Shown here one piece after another: positions 1 through 5,569 of a DNA stretch of 5,569 nt. This DNA is from Thermoleophilia bacterium. Its GTDB lineage: Bacteria > Actinomycetota > Thermoleophilia > Gaiellales > SKUG01. A program made the position numbers and the translations under genes. The notes beneath the pieces are model-generated. The model saw only the letters and a list, made by a program, of their open reading frames with translations, was not told the origin of the DNA and searched no databases. Numbering within the stretch: position 1 is the first letter of the stretch; every line of letters begins with the position of its first letter. Location of the stretch: positions 1 to 5,569 of the forward strand of contig JAOPYS010000097.1 in NCBI GenBank assembly GCA_025964465.1. The letters run 5' to 3'.

Positions 1-127
1 CGGCTTCCACGCCCCGCTCGACCTGGTCGACGGCGCCGCCCGCGTCTACGACCCGATCGTGCGCGGCGAGGCCGGCGAGGACGTCCACGGCGTCTTCCTC
101 AAGGACTACCGCCCCTGCGACTGGTGA
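1..127 (+). CDS. C-terminal fragment of an oxidoreductase-like protein, possibly short-chain dehydrogenase (5' end outside window)
   Basis: Reading codons from base 2 gives 41 residues with no internal stop, ending in a TGA at 125-127. The visible tail begins GFHAPLDLVDGAARVYDPIV and ends GVFLKDYRPCDW. Nearly every codon ends in G or C, as in the other genes here, so this is very likely real coding sequence. The 'DGAARVYDPI ... G-FLKDYRP--W' pattern resembles the extreme C-terminus of some short-chain dehydrogenase/reductase proteins of actinobacteria. That match is from memory. The Rossmann glycine motif and the YxxxK catalytic pair would lie upstream, outside the window, so the function is only a suggestion. 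The gene converges on the minus-strand propeller gene with 24 bases between the two stop codons, and I see no strong terminator hairpin in that gap. Confidence 0.6.
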   Translation, partial: GFHAPLDLVDGAARVYDPIVRGEAGEDVHGVFLKDYRPCDW

Positions 128-151
128 GCGCCGTCCGTTGAGCGACCGCCG

Positions 152-2590
152 TCACGCGTCCGGGGCGAGCGCCTCGAACGAGACGCCGGCCTCGTAGCGG
201 CCCGGGGCCTGGGTCGCGGTGGCCCGGAAACCCCACACGAGGTCGACGCTGCCGAGGCCCGGCGTCGCGAGGTGCCCGACCTTGCTCGACGTGGCCGGCA
301 GCGCCTGCCATGCGTCGGTGTCCAGCTGCTCGCACGTGCCCGCGACGTTCGCCGCGTCGACGGTCCAGTCCGGCGTGACCCCACTGGCCACGGCCTGCAG
401 GCACACGCCGAAGAACCCGCCGCTGTCCCAATCGCGTGCCGGGCTCGACCAGTCGCCCACCTGCGCGCCGGCAGCCGGGTCCGCGTCCACGCGCTCCAGG
501 ACCTCGTCGGCGCCCGTCGCGTACGCCGAGTGGCTGTCGAGCATCGCCACGTCCATCAGGTGCATGGTGGACGCCCCGGTCGTCGACACGAAGGTCGCGC
601 CGGAGTCGGTCGAACGGGAGGACACGTCGTCGAGGCCCACGACGACGACGGTCGAGCCGCGCGCGGCAACTCCGCGGTTCTGCCCCGCGGTGACGCCCGC
701 GACCTGCGTCCACGTCACGCCCGCGTCCGCCGTGCGCCACACGCGGTTGTCCATGAGGGCGATGTAGCCGACCTGCGCGCTCGCCATGGTCACGTCCGCC
801 AGGAGCGAGCCCGACGCCGGCAGGCTCCCGCCGGGCACCGTCGACCACGTCACGCCGCCGTCCACGGACCGGATCACGGTGCGCGGGGCGCCGACCGCGA
901 TGAGCGTGTCGTCGAAGCGGGCGATCGACGCGAGCGGGACCGAGACCCCCGAGCTGCGCGTCGTCCACGTGGACCCGCCGTTGGTCGTGGCGATGACCAC
1001 CCCGCCGTGCCCGACGGCGACGGCACGCCACGCATCGATCGCCGCCACGGCGGTGAGCCGACCGGTGACGCCGGCGGGTGCCGCCTGCGTCGTCCACGTC
1101 GCCCCGGCATCGTTCGTGCGGCGGATGAGCCCGCCGTCGCCGACCGCCCAGCCCACGGTGTCGGAGGCGAGTGACACGCCCGACATCGATCGTTCGTCAC
1201 CGATGGTGGTCTGCGTCCACGTCGTGCCTCCGTCGGAGGTGCGCCGTACGCGACCGCCACCGCCGACGGCGATCGCAATGCGACCGTTCGTCGGGCTCGC
1301 CGTGATCCCGGGAAGCGTGATGCCGTTCGCCGACACGGGCCGGCGGCTCCACGTGTCGCCACCGTCGCTGCTCGCCGATTCCTGACGACCCGCTCCGTTG
1401 ACGAACACCGCCGTGGCGGAGCCGGCATGGATGTCACCGGGACGGCCCACGACGTCCGACCCGCGCAGCGTCCACGTCGCTCCGAGGTCGGTGGTCCGGT
1501 ACACGCCGCCGAACTCGTCCACGATCCACGCCCCGTCGGGGGACCCCGGCATCGCGTCGACGCCCACGATGTCGCCCCACGCACCGGTCGCCGCACTGCG
1601 ATCCGTCCAGGTCGCGCCGTCCCACGAGAACGCCGTCGCACCGGACCCGACCGCGAACGCCCGATTGGCGGCACCCATCGCGATGTCCTGCATCGTGCGG
1701 CTGCCGGGCAGCAACGAGACCGCCCATGCAGCGGGCGACCCACCTCCGGTGGCGGTGCTCAGCACGTGGCCGTTCTGGCTGACGGCCATCACGTCGGAGG
1801 CGCTCGCCGCGTCCACGCCGACGAGCATGTCGACGGTCGGATCGGTCGACTGGAACGCCGTCCACGACGCTCCGGAATCCGTGCTGCGCGCGATCCACCC
1901 GCCCTCACCCACGATCACCATCGTTCCGCTGACGGGGATCGTGATCGCCTCGACATCCATCGAGGAAGGCCACGTCGACGACGCCAACGCCCCCGACTGG
2001 TTCGTGAAGGTGGGTGTGCCCGCCTGCCCGTTGGTGGTGCGGTAGACCGTCCGGTTGTCGCCGACGAACCACCACGTGTTGGGGTCGGACGGGTCGGATT
2101 CCACGTCGTTGAGGTTCGTGCCGCCGACCGAGAACTCGGCCGCCGTCCCGAACGCGGTGGTGGTCCGTCGCGCGAGGGACGAGCGCCCGACCGACCACAC
2201 CAGGTTGGCGTTGGCCGCGAAGATGCCGTAGACCCGACCGGGAGCGTTGGACCGGCCGAGCTGGGCCGGGGGCTGGGCTCCGAGCCCCATCGCCGCGCCC
2301 GCCCCGTCCGATTGGGAGATGCGCAGCTGCGAGCTGTCGTTGCTCGACCCGAACCCGACCCGGCAGGCGCCGGTCCCGGTCGCGGTGGTGGAGTTGGAGC
2401 TGGGCAGGACGACCCCCAGCGAGGTTGCCGAGGCCGAGGTGCACGAGTTGGTCAGGACGCTTGCGCTGGGCACGTCGGCGCTGACCACCACCGCAGAACT
2501 GGCAGCGCCGGCCCAGCCTGAGGCGACGCTGCAGACCGCCATGACCGCCACGGCCAGCGCCACCGCACATCGATGTCCCGTCACGCGCAC
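152..2590 (-). CDS. Secreted Asp-box (BNR/Ycf48-like) beta-propeller protein with flanking cysteine-containing surface modules
   Basis: About 812 residues if translation starts at the GTG at 2590; a second GTG at 2584 is equally possible. This start puts a signal peptide at the N-terminus: VRVTGHR as n-region, a hydrophobic core at about residues 8-24, and likely cleavage near AGA at 27-29. The open frame continues upstream to 2941, but that part runs antisense through the chemoreceptor start and loses the G/C third-position bias. No clear Shine-Dalgarno sequence precedes either GTG. Residues 45-105 form an N-terminal module with C50 and C76 and the motif GSSNDSSQLRISQSDGAG. Residues 141-667 hold about 13 propeller repeats, many with a clear Asp-box such as RTSDGGTTW (450-458). 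Residues 705-812 form a C-terminal module with C730 and C753 ending in a PG-Y-A-V-F strand pattern. There is no sortase motif, C-terminal membrane segment or catalytic signature, so it is probably released or held non-covalently at the surface. BNR propellers occur in sialidases, Ycf48/HCF136 assembly factors and adhesins. Nothing here indicates enzyme activity, and binding or scaffolding is the safer inference. Confidence 0.88.
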   Translation of the reverse strand: MRVTGHRCAVALAVAVMAVCSVASGWAGAASSAVVVSADVPSASVLTNSCTSASATSLGVVLPSSNSTTATGTGACRVGFGSSNDSSQLRISQSDGAGAAMGLGAQPPAQLGRSNAPGRVYGIFAANANLVWSVGRSSLARRTTTAFGTAAEFSVGGTNLNDVESDPSDPNTWWFVGDNRTVYRTTNGQAGTPTFTNQSGALASSTWPSSMDVEAITIPVSGTMVIVGEGGWIARSTDSGASWTAFQSTDPTVDMLVGVDAASASDVMAVSQNGHVLSTATGGGSPAAWAVSLLPGSRTMQDIAMGAANRAFAVGSGATAFSWDGATWTDRSAATGAWGDIVGVDAMPGSPDGAWIVDEFGGVYRTTDLGATWTLRGSDVVGRPGDIHAGSATAVFVNGAGRQESASSDGGDTWSRRPVSANGITLPGITASPTNGRIAIAVGGGGRVRRTSDGGTTWTQTTIGDERSMSGVSLASDTVGWAVGDGGLIRRTNDAGATWTTQAAPAGVTGRLTAVAAIDAWRAVAVGHGGVVIATTNGGSTWTTRSSGVSVPLASIARFDDTLIAVGAPRTVIRSVDGGVTWSTVPGGSLPASGSLLADVTMASAQVGYIALMDNRVWRTADAGVTWTQVAGVTAGQNRGVAARGSTVVVVGLDDVSSRSTDSGATFVSTTGASTMHLMDVAMLDSHSAYATGADEVLERVDADPAAGAQVGDWSSPARDWDSGGFFGVCLQAVASGVTPDWTVDAANVAGTCEQLDTDAWQALPATSSKVGHLATPGLGSVDLVWGFRATATQAPGRYEAGVSFEALAPDA
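590..2170 (-). repeat. About 13 tandem Asp-box propeller repeats within the secreted protein gene
   Basis: Clear Asp-box motifs (pattern R-[ST]-x-D-x-G-x-[TS]-[WF]) start at residues 236, 365, 407, 450, 491, 535, 574, 619 and 659 of the protein that starts at 2590. Degenerate copies on the same spacing start near 141 (RRTTTAFGTAAEF), 184 (RTTNGQAGTPTF), 277 (LSTATGGGSPAAW) and 321 (FSWDGATW). Most intervals are 39-45 residues; the one between 184 and 236 is 52 and must contain a small insertion. Each unit also carries a strand resembling 'G-AVG-GG-I-R-T', as expected for a propeller blade. At DNA level the repeats appear on the plus strand as recurring GTCCACGTC-like words, which are the complement of the codons around the T-W or S-W pair. 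Confidence 0.85.
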
Positions 2591-2699
2591 GTGTAGGGAA
2601 TCGGCTCGCTCGGTGGTCCGCTGAAGGGATGCGCCGCGATTCGGCCCAGCCCGCGAGATGGAACTCAAGGTGAATGGTACGAGGACCGTTACGTGGGCC
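2591..2699. promoter_or_regulatory. Divergent intergenic region between the propeller gene and the chemoreceptor gene
   Basis: This 109-base gap must hold the 5' ends and probably the promoters of both divergent genes. I looked for sigma-70, sigma-28 (flagellar-type) and ECF-type -35/-10 pairs on both strands and found no pair with acceptable spacing that I would defend. A GAGG at 2681-2684 lies 15 bases before the ATG at 2700, which is long for a ribosome-binding site. Base composition changes here: the codon triplets from 2658 to 2699 in the receptor frame lose the strict G/C third-position bias. This supports the stretch being non-coding. The promoter role is inferred from gene arrangement only. 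Confidence 0.4.
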
Positions 2700-5252
2700 A
2701 TGCCGACCATCACCCCGACGCCCCACCACGTCCCCTCCACCACTCCGGAGCGCGCATCGCGCGCCCCCCGCGGACCCCGGTCGATGCGTACGAAGTTCCT
2801 GCTCGTGCTGGTTCCCGTGGTCGCCCTCGCGAGCGGCCTGCAGACGTACCAGGCGGTCCACTCCTCCGGCGTCAGCGAGCGCCGCTCCGAAGCGGCACGG
2901 ATGCAGGAGCTCGTGCGTCGCCAGGCCGCACGCATGGACACCTTCTCCAGCAGCTACGAGGGGCGCTCCAATGCGGTGGCGGCGATGGCGGCCGGGTACC
3001 GCGGCGGCGACCCGGCCGAGCTGCGGTCGATGCTGCGCCAGACCATCACCGACCCGCGAAACGGCGCGATCGCCGGGCTCGGCACCTACTTCGAGCCGAA
3101 GGCCTTCTCCCCCCTCGACCAGACCCGCCCGCGCGGCACCCAGGACGGGACGGGCGCGAAGAACGGCTACAACGCCCAAGGCCGCTTCGCCCCCTACTGG
3201 GACCGCTACAGCGACAAGCACGGCGCGCTCACGAGCTACCCGCTCGACAAGCTCGACCAGCAGTCCTGGTACACGCAGCCCAAGGCCGCAGGGACGACCG
3301 TCGTGACGGAGCCGTACCTGTTCGAGGGCGTGCTGATGGCGTCGTACATGGCGCCGATCAAGCGCGGCACCACCTACGTCGGTGCGGTCGGCCTCGACGT
3401 GCTGCTCGACGACATCCACGCCCAGGTCGCCAAGGTGCGCGCGCTCGACACGGGCTACGCCATGCTCGTCTCCAACGGCGGCATGTTCATCTCCGCCCCC
3501 GAGCACGGGTTGATCGGGAAGAAGGACCTCGCCGACGTGTCGAAGCGGCAGGGCGCCGGGGCACTGCGCTCGGTGCAGCGCGCCGTGAAGGCGGGGCGCT
3601 CCGGGCGCGTCGACACGCGCGACCCGTTCACCGGCAAGCAGGTGACGCTCTTCTACGCCCCGGTCAAGACCGGCGGCTGGTCCGTGCTCGTGTCCGTGCC
3701 GCGCAGCGAGCTCACGGCCGGGGCGACGACGCTCCGCAACCGCATGCTGCTGGTCGCCGGGCTCATCCTCGCGCTGCTGGTCGGGGCGATCGCACTCGTG
3801 GCGACGCGGCTCACGCGCCCGCTCCGTGGCCTGACGCTCGCCGCGCGTCGGATCGCATCGGGCGACCTCGACGTGGACGTGCGCCAGACGTCGCGCGACG
3901 AGGTCGGGCAGGTGCAGGCGGCCTTCGCCGACATGGTCGACTACCTGTCGGAGACGGCGGATGCCGCCGAGCGCATCGCACGCGAGGAGGTCGACCTCGA
4001 GCTGACGCCGCGCTCCGAGCAGGACCGCCTCACCCGCGCCTTCGACCAGATGCTCGTGCAGCTGCGGTCCATGCGCGACGCGGCGGCGCAGGTGGCGCGC
4101 GGCGAGCTCGACATCGACCTCACAACGCACGGCGAGGGCTCGGCGTCGCACGCGCTGTCGGAGATCGTCCGCTACCTGCGCTCGACCAGCGACGCGGTGG
4201 GCGTGGAGTTCGCCGAGATCCGCGAGCACCTCGAGGAGCAGGCGCGAGTGGCGGAGCGCATCGCCCAGGGCGACCTGAGCATCCGCCCCCAGGCGCGGGG
4301 CGAGCGCGACGTGCTCGGCCTCGCCTTCGCCACGATGGTCGACAACCTGCGCGACATGATCGCCGAGCTGGGCACCGCGGCTCGCGCCGTGGACGGCTCC
4401 AGCGACCGCGTGGCGCGCACGGCCGCGGAGGTGTCGATGGGGGTCGAAGAGATCGCGACGTCCATCTCCGACGTGGCGAGCGGCACGGTGGAGACCACCG
4501 ATTCCACCGCCCGCACCGCCACGCTCGCCCACGATGCGCGAGTCAGCGTGCAGGACGCACGTGAGCTCGCGGCTGCCGGTCGGGTCGCGGCCCAGGGGGC
4601 CAGCGACACGATGCGCGAGGTCGACGAGACGGCACGGGAGGTGGCCGTGGCGATCGCCCGCCTGGCCGACCGCAGCAAGCAGATCACGGGGATCGTCGAG
4701 ACCATCACCGGCATCGCCGACCAGACCAACCTGCTCGCCCTCAACGCGGCGATCGAGGCAGCGCGCGCCGGCGACCAGGGTCGCGGGTTCGCGGTGGTGG
4801 CCGACGAGGTGCGCAAGCTCGCCGAGGAGAGCCAGGACGCCGCCCGGTCGATCGGCACGATCGTCGACGAGATCCGCACTGAGACCGACAGCACCGTCCT
4901 GGCCATCGAGGGCAGCGTGGCACAGACCACGCGCGGCACGGACGTCGCCAACTCCGCCCGGGAGAGCTTCGAGTCGATCGACCGGCAGATGGGCGAGACC
5001 GTCGAGCGGGTCGGGGAGATCGCAGAGGCGGCCCGCGCACTCGCGGAGGTGGCGCAGCGAAGCGGCGAGCAGGTCACGCAGGTGTCGGCCGCAACGCAGC
5101 AGAGCGCGGCGAGCCTCGGGGAGATCACGGAGGCCGCCGGCGAGCTCGCCCGGATGAGCGGACGGCTGCTCGAACTGACAGATCGCTTCGACGTCGGAAC
5201 GGACGAGCGGCGCGCGGATGCCGCGGCGATCGTCGTCCCGCGCGCCGCCTGA
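2700..5252 (+). CDS. Methyl-accepting chemotaxis protein: Cache sensor, four tandem HAMP-like units, MCP signalling domain
   Basis: 850 residues from the ATG at 2700. I chose this start because strict G/C third positions begin there. In-frame ATGs at 2658 (no ribosome-binding site, weak codon bias) and 2784 (just before TM1) are alternatives. Order of parts: an Arg/Pro-rich cytoplasmic lead; TM1 at 31-47 (FLLVLVPVVALASGL); an extracytoplasmic Cache domain, probably double Cache, at about 48-348; TM2 at about 349-369 (MLLVAGLILALLVGAIALVA); HAMP units at about 371-422, 412-461, 451-500 and 508-557; and the coiled-coil signalling domain at 559-826. The kinase-contact tip at about 674-707 contains DQTNLLALNAAIEAARAG followed by the QGRGFAVVADEVRKLA motif, which matches classic receptors closely. 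S796-S805 (SAATQQSAAS) fits the consensus methylation site, with Q800 and Q801 needing deamidation. E583-E584 is a near match on the other arm. There is no C-terminal NWETF-like CheR/CheB tether. By family knowledge it would sense a small ligand outside and control CheA through CheW; neither gene is in the window. The ligand cannot be read from sequence. Confidence 0.95.
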   Translation: MPTITPTPHHVPSTTPERASRAPRGPRSMRTKFLLVLVPVVALASGLQTYQAVHSSGVSERRSEAARMQELVRRQAARMDTFSSSYEGRSNAVAAMAAGYRGGDPAELRSMLRQTITDPRNGAIAGLGTYFEPKAFSPLDQTRPRGTQDGTGAKNGYNAQGRFAPYWDRYSDKHGALTSYPLDKLDQQSWYTQPKAAGTTVVTEPYLFEGVLMASYMAPIKRGTTYVGAVGLDVLLDDIHAQVAKVRALDTGYAMLVSNGGMFISAPEHGLIGKKDLADVSKRQGAGALRSVQRAVKAGRSGRVDTRDPFTGKQVTLFYAPVKTGGWSVLVSVPRSELTAGATTLRNRMLLVAGLILALLVGAIALVATRLTRPLRGLTLAARRIASGDLDVDVRQTSRDEVGQVQAAFADMVDYLSETADAAERIAREEVDLELTPRSEQDRLTRAFDQMLVQLRSMRDAAAQVARGELDIDLTTHGEGSASHALSEIVRYLRSTSDAVGVEFAEIREHLEEQARVAERIAQGDLSIRPQARGERDVLGLAFATMVDNLRDMIAELGTAARAVDGSSDRVARTAAEVSMGVEEIATSISDVASGTVETTDSTARTATLAHDARVSVQDARELAAAGRVAAQGASDTMREVDETAREVAVAIARLADRSKQITGIVETITGIADQTNLLALNAAIEAARAGDQGRGFAVVADEVRKLAEESQDAARSIGTIVDEIRTETDSTVLAIEGSVAQTTRGTDVANSARESFESIDRQMGETVERVGEIAEAARALAEVAQRSGEQVTQVSAATQQSAASLGEITEAAGELARMSGRLLELTDRFDVGTDERRADAAAIVVPRAA

Positions 5253-5261
5253 AACCGATCC

Positions 5262-5284
5262 ACGAATTGCGGGAACCCGTTCGT
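5262..5284. terminator. Possible weak terminator-like hairpin after the chemoreceptor gene
   Basis: ACGAA at 5262-5266 is complementary to TTCGT at 5280-5284. Inside these, CGGG at 5270-5273 faces CCCG at 5276-5279 with only two bases between. The left side has an unpaired TTG, and the innermost pairs cannot all form because the loop would be too short. It begins nine bases after the receptor stop codon, which is where a terminator would sit, but no U-tract follows. A dyad-symmetric protein site or chance is equally possible. Confidence 0.25.
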
Positions 5285-5300
5285 CTCCACGGCGGAGTCC

Positions 5301-5341
5301 CCCTCGATCACCGGTACCAGACTGGCCGGCGAATTCGAGGG
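5301..5341 (+). promoter_or_regulatory. Nested hairpin directly upstream of the last gene, overlapping a possible ribosome-binding site
   Basis: CCCTCGA at 5301-5307 is a perfect complement of TCGAGGG at 5335-5341. Within it, CCGG at 5311-5314 can pair with CCGG at 5326-5329, and CCA at 5317-5319 with TGG at 5323-5325 around a three-base GAC loop. Together this gives about 14 base pairs in three stacked helices separated by small internal loops. The right arm contains GAGGG (5337-5341), and GGGG (5343-5346) lies just beyond it, eight bases before the ATG at 5355. If the RNA folds this way, it could limit ribosome access or act as a leader element. It could also stop transcription from the receptor gene, although no U-run follows. 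Confidence 0.4.
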
Positions 5342-5354
5342 CGGGGCAACCGAG

Positions 5355-5569
5355 ATGGACACGAGGACACGAGTACACGGGCTGGATCGCGAGCTGCAGG
5401 CGCTCGTCGAGCTCACGCACGGAACGGAGCCGTTCATCGCCACCGTCGCGCAGTTCGCGCTCGAGAGCGACGACCTCGAGGAGCTGCACTCGCTGCTCGG
5501 CCAGCTGTACATGGTCGCGATGGTCGGCGACCGCGCGGACATCGCGGAGGCGGCGAACGACCTCGCCCA
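5355..5569 (+). CDS. N-terminal part of an unrecognised acidic, probably helical protein (3' end outside window)
   Basis: Starting at ATG 5355, 71 codons plus two bases are open to the window edge. The visible protein begins MDTRTRVHGLDRELQALVEL and continues with stretches such as FALESDDLEELHSLLGQLY and ADIAEAANDLA. It is rich in Glu, Asp, Leu and Ala in a helix-favouring pattern and has no signal peptide, membrane segment or cysteine. GGGG at 5343-5346 is a plausible ribosome-binding site at eight bases from the ATG. Codons keep the strong G/C third-position preference after the first few. I do not recognise the family. Lying 102 bases downstream of the receptor on the same strand, it could be co-transcribed and act in the same signalling output, but that is only context. 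Confidence is good that it is coding and nil for a function. Confidence 0.65.
   Translation, partial: MDTRTRVHGLDRELQALVELTHGTEPFIATVAQFALESDDLEELHSLLGQLYMVAMVGDRADIAEAANDLA

Larger units (their letters stand above)
5253..5354. other. Intergenic spacer with several inverted repeats between the chemoreceptor gene and the last gene
   Basis: The 102 bases hold three candidate stem structures in a row: 5262-5284, 5285-5297 (CTCC, loop ACGGC, GGAG) and 5301-5341. No T-run follows any of them, so none is a textbook intrinsic terminator. Read in the receptor's frame, the spacer has no stop codon between the receptor's TGA and the ATG at 5355, and about 28 of 34 triplets end in G or C. It also contains no in-frame ATG, GTG or TTG, which makes 5355 the first usable start of the downstream gene. 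I see no convincing promoter. Confidence 0.5.

Noticed and set aside
128..151. Bidirectional terminator between the two convergent genes
   Set aside because: The 24-base gap has no convincing stem-loop or T/A-run on either strand.
590..2170. Recurring GTCCACGTC-like words as regulatory sites or a DNA repeat array
   Set aside because: They are in frame with the protein repeats and encode the conserved T-W or S-W pair of each Asp-box, so the protein explains them.
272..2624. Several long plus-strand open frames across the propeller gene (for example 272-1174 and 1427-2521)
   Set aside because: They are antisense to the repeat-bearing minus-strand gene, with Arg/Pro-rich translations and no recognisable motif.
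2658..2699. In-frame ATG at 2658 as the chemoreceptor start
   Set aside because: No ribosome-binding site precedes it, and the 14 added codons lack the G/C third-position preference seen from 2700 onward. It cannot be fully excluded.
2591..2941. N-terminal extension of the propeller protein to an ATG at 2941, or to an ATG at 2701
   Set aside because: Either start would place up to 117 residues before a good signal peptide. The 2941 start would also run antisense through TM1 of the receptor. Third-position G/C bias is lost upstream of 2590.
1905..5489. A 1194-codon open frame on the minus strand across the chemoreceptor gene
   Set aside because: It is antisense to a clearly recognisable receptor. 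Its translation is rich in Arg, Gly, His and Asp low-complexity stretches with no domain. Long antisense frames are expected opposite strongly G/C-third-position-biased genes.

Overview
The window is uniformly very GC-rich, with codon third positions almost always G or C in the genes. It carries a chemoreceptor next to a secreted beta-propeller protein. The style of the secreted protein and its receptor neighbour recalls high-GC Actinomycetota, possibly the Solirubrobacterales/Thermoleophilia group. This is an impression from protein style only; no rRNA or taxonomic marker is present.

Layout. (1) Bases 1-127 hold the last 41 codons of a plus-strand gene, possibly a short-chain dehydrogenase-type oxidoreductase. 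(2) Convergent with it, after a 24-base gap, a large minus-strand gene (2590 down to 152) encodes an approximately 812-residue exported protein. It has a signal peptide, an N-terminal module with two cysteines, about 13 Asp-box (BNR/Ycf48-like) beta-propeller repeats of roughly 42 residues, and a C-terminal beta-rich module with two more cysteines. (3) A gap of about 109 bases separates it from a divergent plus-strand gene (2700-5252). That gene encodes a complete transmembrane methyl-accepting chemotaxis protein: TM1, periplasmic or extracellular Cache domain, TM2, four HAMP-like units in tandem, and a cytoplasmic signalling hairpin. (4) A 102-base intergenic stretch (5253-5354) contains several inverted repeats. 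One is a nested hairpin whose right arm overlaps a possible ribosome-binding site. (5) A plus-strand gene starts at 5355 and runs off the window; its 71 visible residues are acidic, probably helical and unrecognised.

How they may work together. The chemoreceptor and the exported propeller protein are transcribed divergently from one short gap, so shared control is possible. No CheA, CheW, CheR, CheB or flagellar gene is visible. The receptor therefore looks like an orphan receptor that would feed a chemotaxis kinase encoded elsewhere. I found no tRNA, rRNA, CRISPR array, insertion sequence or phage gene. The most notable points are the tandem HAMP relay in the receptor, the propeller apparently inserted between two halves of a cysteine-containing surface module, and the structured leader ahead of the last gene.
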